Source of the DNA: DASPJR01 sp035628505
GTDB lineage: Bacteria; Planctomycetota; SZUA-567; H5-PLA8
Direction: 5' to 3'
Length of the DNA stretch: 15,898 bases
Assembly: GCA_035628505.1 (NCBI GenBank)
Contig: DASPJR010000194.1
Span: 1 to 15,898 of the forward strand
The notes under the pieces were generated by a model. That model was not told where the DNA came from, did not search any database, and saw nothing but the letters and a program-made list of their open reading frames with translations. Numbering within the stretch: the first letter of the stretch is position 1; each line of letters opens with the position of its first letter. The translations under genes and the position numbers were made by a program. Positions 6,390-12,157 of this stretch are shown piece by piece.

Positions 6390-9122
6390 ATGGTGATCTA
6401 TTTTTGCGCTTCCTGCGGCGCAACAGTACCCGAAAAAAATATTAAATCGGGCACAGCCGTTCGCGTCGACGAGCAGACTGTTCACTGCTTTCGCTGCATT
6501 ACGTCTCGCGTTGCAAAGGTCTCTGACAGCAAGGTTTACAGAGCATTACTGGCGCACAATGCTGAAAATAAACTGCGCAACGCAGTCAAGTCCGTCAGCC
6601 GTCGTCTTATTGCGCAGGTACCAGATGGCCGGGTGAAGCGTTTTGTGACACGGGTGAGCGAACGCATCTTCCCGCGTACCGCTCAGTACGCACGTATCGG
6701 CAGTTCGCCCCGCAACCCGCGTCCACCGGGGTCCAGCGCAGCCATCCGCGCGGTTACTGAACGCCGCACAGAAGCTAATAATCTGGCGCTGGCGACCATC
6801 GCGTGTGTTGTGCTCGCGATCGGCACGCTGATCATCTTCATGGCCTTCGGCAAGAAAGCACCGCAGGCTCAGAACAACGTTGAAAAACCAGATACAAAAG
6901 TCGCCGCCAATGCTGCTCCGGTGACAGAACCTGCACTGAAAGCAACTCCCGCAGCGCCTGAAAAACCGCAGTATGCCAACATCCTGCAGCAACCGGCCAC
7001 GCAGCGGCCGCAAACTCCCGCCGGAACGAACAAGCCCGATTCCAGCGGCGCGCGCACCGTTATGCAGGTGCCACCGACGCTTGCTGAGCGCGCTGAAGGA
7101 AACTTTAAAGACGACATCGCCACCGAGCGCCTCAATCAAATCGTTGCCAGCTACAAAGCCCGCACTATCGACGAAGCCGGCTATCAAAAACAGCTGGATC
7201 AATTAGCCAATACCTACCGAGGAACGAAGGCGGCTGAGGAAGCGGTGAAGCTCATGAAGTCAGCGCAGCCCCCGGCGCCGCCGAAGGCCGCTGAAGGACT
7301 TGACTGGTTCGCGTCGTGGCAAGTGGACAACCTCTACAAGAACGCAAAGGCAAAGATGTACGAAGAGTTCGATGGCCGAGCGTTTGTTCTCGAAACACAC
7401 CCACCCGAATCCGGCAAGCCGCTGATCCTGAAGTGGAACGTCACCGTGCCCGCCGATAAACCGTTCTTCGAATTCTCCGTGCGCAGCGGCGAGAAATCAG
7501 ACTGCGCGATGTTGCTTGAAATCGACGGTAAGAAAGCTCCCGTTGAGAACATCGACGAGTCCTGGAAAGCGCTGGTCGTGGACCTAAGCGCGATGAAAGG
7601 CCGCCAGGTCACAGTCGTTCTCAATCATCTTCCCACCGGATGGGAGAACGAGACGGCCTTCTGGCAGGCTCCGCACCTGGTCGGCGTGCCAGACAAGTCT
7701 GCGAAAATCTTAAGCGTCAGCGACAAGTCCACCGAGACCATGATCGTCGCCGAGAACTGGAACAATGCGATTGACCTGCTGAGCATCATTGAGCCCGCGC
7801 GGGATTCGGTCGCCGGAACCTGGCGCATGCAGGACGGCGCGCTGGTTGCCGAAAAGGCGCTCTTTGGCCGCATCGAAATCCCCTATCAGCCTCCGCAGGA
7901 ATACGATCTCCGAGTCGTCTTCTCGCGCCGGGACGGCAATGACGCGGTCACGCAGATTCTCTCCCGCAATGGCCGCTCGTTCGGCTGGACGATGGGCGCC
8001 GCCAACAACACGGTCTTCGGATTTGAAACAGTCGGCGGCGTTTCGGCGGCAGCCAATCCAACGACAGTCAAGAACGCAGCCGGCCTTGAGAACGGCCGCA
8101 AATACACCGCGCTGGTCAAAGTGCGGGCGGGCGGCGTCAAAGCCTGGCTCGATGGCAAAATGATCAGCGAATGGAAAACCGACTACAGCGACCTGGACAT
8201 CTACGCCGACTGGAAGCTGCGCGATCCTGCGCTGCTTGGGCTGGGCAGCTGGAACAGCACGACGTTCTTCCATAAGGTGGAGATTCTCGAAGTCTCTGGG
8301 AAGGGTACGGTGCGCGCCGAAAGCCGGCCGCAGCAGGTCAGCGACATAAAGCTTGAATATGAACGCACGCTCGCCGAAAGCTACAAGCTGCTGGCGACCA
8401 CTGGCGTGAAGGCGGCGCTGCAACGCGTCGAACAGGCTCGCGCAATTCCGGCGATGGCTCCGATCGGCGCAAAGCTGGCGCTCGACGCGGAGTGTTTCAG
8501 TTACGTACAGGACGCGCGCGATGCGGCCCTTGCCGGCGCGAAGAAGCTTGCCGACGGCCGCGCCTACACGTTTGTGAAAGCCGATGGACGGCAGATCAAC
8601 GTCGGCGGCTCGTCTGGAAATGCCGTGAAAGAGGTGGCCGGCGAGGTAATCAGCATTGAGCAGACTGTGGGTACGGCGAAGGCGATCGTCCGCGTCGAAG
8701 TCAATGAACTCGCGGCAGAGACGCAGGCAGAGCTCGCGCGGCTGGCCTTGCCACCGGCAACGGCTGATCTGAAGCTTTCGGTGCCGAAGCTCGCAAAGCT
8801 GGCGCTTGCCCGCAACGACGCCATCGGCAAGGAGGTCAAGCGCAGCCTCGAGAGCGCGGCCAAGGACCCGGCACTCGCCGCGAAAGCCGAACATCTTGCG
8901 TCGCACCTGGCATTCCTGGATCGCGACAGTGACCTGGCCGAACGCTTCAAAGCCTTCGAAGCGCTCTGCCGCGCAGCCAAGTGGCGTGAAGCGAAAACGG
9001 CGGCCGAGGAGATCAATGCCGAATTCGCAAACTCGTTCGCACTGGAACGCATCAAGCCGGCAATGGCGCCATGGATGATTATCATCGAGCGCGAAGCGGT
9101 CAGCCCGCTGCTCAAGCGGTAG
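6390..9122 (+). CDS. membrane-anchored zinc-ribbon protein with beta-sandwich (LamG/DUF1080-like) domains
   Basis: Large protein of 910 residues in five parts. (1) A zinc ribbon with cysteines 6, 9, 33 and 36, then a basic stretch. (2) One transmembrane helix at about 132-152 (LALATIACVVLAIGTLIIF). (3) A Pro/Ala/Lys/Gln-rich linker to about 300. (4) Two probable beta-sandwich domains: about 304-434, opening LDWFASW, and about 461-634, which contains IEPARDSVAGTWRMQDGAL and IPYQPPQEYDLRVVF, a signature I associate with LamG/DUF1080-like domains of Planctomycetota and Lentisphaerota. (5) An Ala/Lys/Glu-rich helical tail. The ribbon would be cytoplasmic and the sandwiches outside, a shape suited to carrying information or anchoring, though this is inference. 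No catalytic residues are recognised. A 10-bp perfect hairpin follows about 45 bases after the stop. Confidence 0.85.
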   Translation: MVIYFCASCGATVPEKNIKSGTAVRVDEQTVHCFRCITSRVAKVSDSKVYRALLAHNAENKLRNAVKSVSRRLIAQVPDGRVKRFVTRVSERIFPRTAQYARIGSSPRNPRPPGSSAAIRAVTERRTEANNLALATIACVVLAIGTLIIFMAFGKKAPQAQNNVEKPDTKVAANAAPVTEPALKATPAAPEKPQYANILQQPATQRPQTPAGTNKPDSSGARTVMQVPPTLAERAEGNFKDDIATERLNQIVASYKARTIDEAGYQKQLDQLANTYRGTKAAEEAVKLMKSAQPPAPPKAAEGLDWFASWQVDNLYKNAKAKMYEEFDGRAFVLETHPPESGKPLILKWNVTVPADKPFFEFSVRSGEKSDCAMLLEIDGKKAPVENIDESWKALVVDLSAMKGRQVTVVLNHLPTGWENETAFWQAPHLVGVPDKSAKILSVSDKSTETMIVAENWNNAIDLLSIIEPARDSVAGTWRMQDGALVAEKALFGRIEIPYQPPQEYDLRVVFSRRDGNDAVTQILSRNGRSFGWTMGAANNTVFGFETVGGVSAAANPTTVKNAAGLENGRKYTALVKVRAGGVKAWLDGKMISEWKTDYSDLDIYADWKLRDPALLGLGSWNSTTFFHKVEILEVSGKGTVRAESRPQQVSDIKLEYERTLAESYKLLATTGVKAALQRVEQARAIPAMAPIGAKLALDAECFSYVQDARDAALAGAKKLADGRAYTFVKADGRQINVGGSSGNAVKEVAGEVISIEQTVGTAKAIVRVEVNELAAETQAELARLALPPATADLKLSVPKLAKLALARNDAIGKEVKRSLESAAKDPALAAKAEHLASHLAFLDRDSDLAERFKAFEALCRAAKWREAKTAAEEINAEFANSFALERIKPAMAPWMIIIEREAVSPLLKR

Positions 9123-9165
9123 CGCTGATTCGCTGATAATAAAAGGAGCAGCGAGGCACGCTGCG

Positions 9166-9195
9166 GCCGGGCAAAATTTGGTTGCTTTGCCCGGC
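9166..9195 (+). terminator. 10-bp perfect hairpin after the 910-residue gene
   Basis: GCCGGGCAAA (9166-9175) and TTTGCCCGGC (9186-9195) are exact inverted repeats around a 10-base loop. The position, about 45 bases after a stop codon, suits a transcript end, but no T-run follows on either strand. A 3' stabilising stem or a Rho-linked element is possible. Its loop and right arm also contribute to the candidate rpmB promoter. Confidence 0.45.
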
Positions 9196-9205
9196 GCCGT
9201 ATGAT
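9178..9205 (+). promoter_or_regulatory. candidate rpmB promoter
   Basis: TTGGTT (9178-9183), a 16-base spacer and TATGAT (9200-9205, five of six matches to TATAAT). Transcription would begin near 9212, giving a leader of about 65 bases before the rpmB start that contains the T-tailed hairpin. A promoter for a ribosomal protein gene is expected in this gap. Confidence 0.5.
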
Positions 9206-9222
9206 ATGTACTTCCCTTCCAC

Positions 9223-9256
9223 CTGCGCGGCTTTTCGCGCAGTTGTGTTTTTTGTG
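9223..9256 (+). terminator. intrinsic terminator-like hairpin in the rpmB leader
   Basis: CTGCGCG (9223-9229) pairs with CGCGCAG (9236-9242) around a 6-base loop, followed by a T-rich run with six consecutive T. It looks like a Rho-independent terminator. It ends 22 bases before the rpmB start codon, so it either stops read-through from the upstream gene or attenuates rpmB. Confidence 0.55.
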
Positions 9257-9278
9257 AGAAGTCAGAAAGGATTCTGTC

Positions 9279-9566
9279 ATGCCAGGTCGTTGCGCGTACT
9301 GTGATAAAGCTCCCGCTACCGGAAAGAAATACGTACACCGCGGTGTCGCCAAATGGAAGGGCGGTATCGGTGTGAAGGTCACCGGCAAGACCAAGCGCTG
9401 GTTCAAGCCTAATCTGCAGCACTTCAAAGTAGTTGATCCCAATGGCCACGTTCATCGCGCCTGGGTCTGCAGCAAGTGCATCAAGAGCGGCCGCATCGTC
9501 AAGGCCCCCAAGCAGAAGCAGATGGCGGCACTGCGTGCAGAAAAGAAAGCCGCATCGTCGAAGTGA
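9279..9566 (+). CDS. rpmB: 50S ribosomal protein bL28, zinc-ribbon form
   Basis: Ribosomal protein bL28 of 95 residues, a component of the large subunit. The family core is visible: RCAYCDKAPATGKKYVHRG, then TKRWFKPNLQ, then WVCSKCIKSGRI. Cysteines 5, 8, 64 and 67 make two CxxC knuckles, so this is the zinc-binding (C+) version; many bacteria carry a cysteine-free version. Compared with the usual bL28 there is an extra Gly/Lys-rich loop (about residues 22-37, VAKWKGGIGVKVTGK) that I recall from Planctomycetota and relatives, and a Lys/Ala-rich C-terminal tail. AAGGA lies 7 bases before the ATG. The FG-GAP gene begins 32 bases after the stop and is probably co-transcribed. Confidence 0.95.
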   Translation: MPGRCAYCDKAPATGKKYVHRGVAKWKGGIGVKVTGKTKRWFKPNLQHFKVVDPNGHVHRAWVCSKCIKSGRIVKAPKQKQMAALRAEKKAASSK

Positions 9567-9598
9567 CCGTTCGTCCGCGACCTGAGTGAATAACCGGG

Positions 9599-11656
9599 AT
9601 GACTCAAAGCTCAGGCCCCAGCGCACCCAACGCCACAACCGACTTCAGCCACACGCTTTTTCACAATGACCTCAGCGCACTGCCGCTGGGGTCGTTGTCT
9701 TCTCACATCCACACGGATGCCGCAGCCGCCTTTCACGTTCCCGCAATGGACCCGACCTGGCCTGAAGAAGGCAGCTTTCGCATCATTGAACGGGGTCTTG
9801 GGAAATATATCGAAGCCATCGGCGCCAGCGCAGCGACTGAAAACCGCCTGCTCATCGCTGGCGATTCTGGCTGGAAAGACTACCGTCTGCGCGCGGTTGT
9901 TACGCCACTTTCCTTTGATGGCGCCGGCGCGACTGGCGGCATCTGCGGAATCGTTGCGCGTTACCGCGATTTCATGAACTATGTCGCGCTGGTGCTCGAC
10001 CGCGATGGACAGCTAAAGCTGCTCGAGCGCCGCGACGGCCGCTTCGACGTCCTCGCATCCAGCCCGCTTGAGTTCTGCCTTGGCCAGTCGCTGACATTGA
10101 CGCTCACTTTTTGCGGAACGCGCGCGCACGGAACCGCCGGGCCTTACACCGGCGCGACGCACGTTCACGGCTCAGTGCATCTCGCCTCCGGGCGCGTGGG
10201 ATATGTCTCCGACGTGCCGGCCCGCTTTGGACCCGTTACGGTCGAATGCAGCGAGGCCGAAGCCGCAGCACTCGCAAGCGCGAAGGCGAATTCAGCACAG
10301 ATCATCGCACGCACGCGCTCGCGCTTCCCAAAAATGCGGCTCGAGCGCACCGTTCCTCTGCGCGGACTGGCCAGCGGGCGCAATATCCGTCTTGCGGATG
10401 TTAATGGCGACGGCCGGCTTGAAATCATCGCAGCGCAAAGCTCCTCTGCTGTCGCGCAGAAGTTCAGCATGACGCGCCTGACCTGCCTATCCGTTCTCGA
10501 TTTGGACGGAAAGCTGCTCTGGCAGGCCGGAGTTCCCAACGATAACGCCGCAACCACGCATGAGCCGGATCAGTTGCCCTTCCAGACGCACGATCTCTAT
10601 GGCGATGGCGGGCGCGTGGTCGTCTGCGTCTTCGGTTATGACGTCCAGATCCGCGACGGCCGCAGCGGCAAAGTCCTTTTCAGCGCCGCGACACCGGACA
10701 TGCAGAAAACACCTGTCGGCCTCGACTTCAAGGAAGTCACGTCCAGTTTCGGCGCGCCCTGGGGTGACGAGTCGCTGAACATGAACGTGGCGGCGCTGGC
10801 GTTCTGTGACACCCACGGCAGCGGGCGGCGGCACGAGATCATCGTCAAAGACGACTTTCATCATCTCGCCGTGCTCGACGCGCTAAGCTCCCCCGCTCTT
10901 CTGCCTGTCATCCGCCACCGCGGTAATCACGGTTCTTATCCGTGGATTGGCGATTGCGACGGCGACGGGCGCGAAGAGATCCTCGCTGGCTGCTCGCTGC
11001 TTGACGACACCGGCCGCAGCGCCTGGTCTTTGCCTCTGGGCGCTAATCCCACAAGTGTCGCGATTCTCGATCCGCTTAACGCAGGCGGAGAGAATCGACG
11101 GCTTCTGATCTGCGCCGGCGGCCAGTTTTATATGCTCAACTCCGCCGGACTCTCAGCGCCGCTCGCCCCGGCGCAGATTCCACAGGCGACGGGTAATGGG
11201 GCTCAGCGCCTGAGCGTCGCCAGGTTCCGCGCGGATCTTCCCGGACTTCAGATCCTCACGCAAAACGGCGGCAGCGGAGCCGGATTGACGCAACTTTATG
11301 ACGCATCCGGAAAGCGGCTGTGGTCGCGTGAGTTTATGCAATGCGGAAGCGGCAAGCCTGTCAATTGGACTGGCCGGACCGAGGAACTTTTTGTTCACGC
11401 GTTTGCGCAGGGTTCGGGACTGGTGAACGGGTTCGGCGATGTGGTGGTTGAAGCGCCCGATGCAAAATATTTCGTCGATGTTGCGACAGCATTTCTGCCA
11501 GACGGACGGGATGCGTTACTGGCGTGGGACCGTGAGCAGTTATCGATCTATGTTCCGGACGACATTCTGAAAACACCTGCTTACAAACCGGTGCGGCCGC
11601 CAGCGGAAAATACATCCTGGTACGCAGCGATGACTAGCACGCCACCGGGCTGGTGA
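9599..11656 (+). CDS. FG-GAP/VCBS-type protein with an N-terminal LamG-like domain
   Basis: Protein of 685 residues with no visible signal peptide or membrane helix. Residues about 50-220 look like a concanavalin-type sandwich (SGWKDYRLRAVVTPLSF, YVALVLDRDGQLKLLERRDG). The rest looks like a propeller with calcium-loop motifs of the FG-GAP type: DVNGDGRLE with D267, N269, D271 and E275, and DCDGDGREE starting at D452. Related architectures occur in bacterial polysaccharide lyases of the rhamnogalacturonan lyase type, but I see no lyase-specific motif. FG-GAP proteins usually act outside the cell, so the missing signal is odd; the start region is Ser/Thr/Pro/Ala-rich. The ATG overlaps a GGGATG and no strong ribosome site is present. 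The last 23 bases overlap the convergent coiled-coil gene. Confidence 0.75.
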   Translation: MTQSSGPSAPNATTDFSHTLFHNDLSALPLGSLSSHIHTDAAAAFHVPAMDPTWPEEGSFRIIERGLGKYIEAIGASAATENRLLIAGDSGWKDYRLRAVVTPLSFDGAGATGGICGIVARYRDFMNYVALVLDRDGQLKLLERRDGRFDVLASSPLEFCLGQSLTLTLTFCGTRAHGTAGPYTGATHVHGSVHLASGRVGYVSDVPARFGPVTVECSEAEAAALASAKANSAQIIARTRSRFPKMRLERTVPLRGLASGRNIRLADVNGDGRLEIIAAQSSSAVAQKFSMTRLTCLSVLDLDGKLLWQAGVPNDNAATTHEPDQLPFQTHDLYGDGGRVVVCVFGYDVQIRDGRSGKVLFSAATPDMQKTPVGLDFKEVTSSFGAPWGDESLNMNVAALAFCDTHGSGRRHEIIVKDDFHHLAVLDALSSPALLPVIRHRGNHGSYPWIGDCDGDGREEILAGCSLLDDTGRSAWSLPLGANPTSVAILDPLNAGGENRRLLICAGGQFYMLNSAGLSAPLAPAQIPQATGNGAQRLSVARFRADLPGLQILTQNGGSGAGLTQLYDASGKRLWSREFMQCGSGKPVNWTGRTEELFVHAFAQGSGLVNGFGDVVVEAPDAKYFVDVATAFLPDGRDALLAWDREQLSIYVPDDILKTPAYKPVRPPAENTSWYAAMTSTPPGW

Positions 11657-11837
11657 GCGAAATATACGCGCGCAGCCGCGCGGCTTCATGCTGCATCGCA
11701 TCCAGCTGCCGGCGCAGATCATCTGCATCGCTTTCCAGCAGCCGCAGCCGGCTGCGCAGCTTTGCGGCATCACCTTCGGCAAGGCGCAGCCGGAAGCGCA
11801 GGTAATCCTTGGGAGGTTTTGCCGTGAGTGTCGGCAT
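11634..11837 (-). CDS. small coiled-coil protein
   Basis: Protein of 67 residues. After a short Pro/Lys start (MPTLTAKPPKDYLRF), about 40 residues read as a coiled coil, with Leu recurring at heptad spacing in RLRLAEGDAAKLRSRLRLLE and a continuation rich in Arg/Asp/Glu/Ala/Gln. The tail is short and neutral, ending in a cysteine. There is no signal or membrane segment, so it is probably cytoplasmic and oligomeric. AAAGGAG lies 6 bases before the ATG, among the best ribosome sites in the window. A -35/-10 pair lies about 65 bases upstream. The 3' end overlaps the convergent FG-GAP gene by 23 bases. It matches no family I know; an adaptor or regulator is a guess. Confidence 0.7.
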   Translation of the reverse strand: MPTLTAKPPKDYLRFRLRLAEGDAAKLRSRLRLLESDADDLRRQLDAMQHEAARLRAYISLTSPVAC

Positions 11838-11843
11838 TGGATG

Positions 11844-11850
11844 CTCCTTT
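11844..11850 (-). promoter_or_regulatory. ribosome binding site of the coiled-coil gene
   Basis: On the minus strand AAAGGAG is followed by a 6-base spacer and ATG at 11837-11835. It is the main reason to accept this short gene as real. Confidence 0.7.
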
Positions 11851-11902
11851 CGTCGCAGGCACTGCTCCTCATCAGCTATTACGATCGACGTCCTGTTCCT
11901 GT

Positions 11903-11931
11903 GCGATATTTACAAAAATTTTTGTCGTCAA
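11903..11931 (-). promoter_or_regulatory. candidate promoter of the coiled-coil gene with a palindrome in the spacer
   Basis: On the minus strand TTGACG (11931-11926), a 17-base spacer and TATCGC (11908-11903). The spacer contains the perfect 14-bp palindrome ACAAAAATTTTTGT (11912-11925). The -35 is strong and the -10 weak, which suits a regulated promoter; the leader would be about 60 bases. Confidence 0.5.
11912..11925. promoter_or_regulatory. 14-bp perfect palindrome, possible operator
   Basis: ACAAAAATTTTTGT reads identically on both strands and stands out in GC-rich surroundings. Its location between the -35 and -10 of the coiled-coil gene is where a repressor or a DNA-twisting activator would bind. 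It may simply be an A/T-rich bendable tract. Confidence 0.4.
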
Positions 11932-11973
11932 GTCACATGGATCACTTTGATAAGCAGCCAGTCGTGCGCGCAC

Positions 11974-12001
11974 TTGCAAACACTTACGCTCTGGCGATGA
12001 T
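11974..12001 (+). promoter_or_regulatory. candidate promoter of the zf-HC2/FecR gene
   Basis: TTGCAA (11974-11979), a 16-base spacer and GATGAT (11996-12001). The -10 hexamer and spacer length equal those of the candidate promoter ahead of the rhodanese gene. Transcription from here would give a leader of about 150 bases that includes both inverted-repeat elements. The match to consensus is modest. Confidence 0.3.
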
Positions 12002-12041
12002 GCATCTCCCGCGCGTTTGAACGGGCATTTCCCCCAAACAC

Positions 12042-12104
12042 GACTACAGGAAATTTGCGTTCGTGCACGTTCTCCGGCGAAAAGCGGGCACGCACGGTGT
12101 AGTC
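12042..12104 (+). other. foldable 63-base element in the FecR gene leader
   Basis: GACTACA (12042-12048) pairs exactly with TGTAGTC (12098-12104). Inside, CGTTCGTGC pairs with GCACGCACG with one mismatch, leaving a loop of about 20 bases. The nested stems suggest an RNA structure in the leader or a cruciform protein-binding site. No T-run follows, so it is not a simple terminator, and it matches no riboswitch class I recognise. Confidence 0.4.
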
Positions 12105-12111
12105 AAATAGG

Positions 12112-12131
12112 ACAGGTCTGGAGTGACCTGT
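12112..12131 (+). repeat. 7-bp inverted repeat before the FecR gene
   Basis: ACAGGTC (12112-12118) and GACCTGT (12125-12131) are perfect inverted repeats around TGGAGT. The element ends 26 bases before the start codon, so it could be an operator half-site pair or a small hairpin near the ribosome site. Confidence 0.45.
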
Positions 12132-12157
12132 AGTGATGCGTCTAGGTGTATTGAGTG

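Larger units (their letters stand above)
11838..12157. other. 320-base intergenic region between the coiled-coil gene and the FecR gene
   Basis: No gene is supported here. From left to right it holds the ribosome site and promoter of the minus-strand coiled-coil gene, a candidate plus-strand promoter (11974-12001), a 63-base foldable element (12042-12104) and a 7-bp inverted repeat (12112-12131) just before the FecR gene. A plus-strand open frame across 11688-12020 has no ribosome site and is not credible. Confidence 0.6.

Noticed and set aside
8564..9442. A 292-codon Ser/Ala/Arg-rich minus-strand frame.
   Set aside because: It is antisense to the 910-residue gene and rpmB and looks like a codon-bias artefact.
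7710..9638. A 642-codon open frame on the minus strand across the 910-residue gene and rpmB.
   Set aside because: It is antisense to two well-supported genes, is Arg/His/Cys/Phe-rich, has no recognisable domain and arises from GC-rich codon structure.
11688..12020. A 110-codon plus-strand frame between the FG-GAP and FecR genes.
   Set aside because: No ribosome site or domain; the opposite strand carries the better-supported coiled-coil gene.
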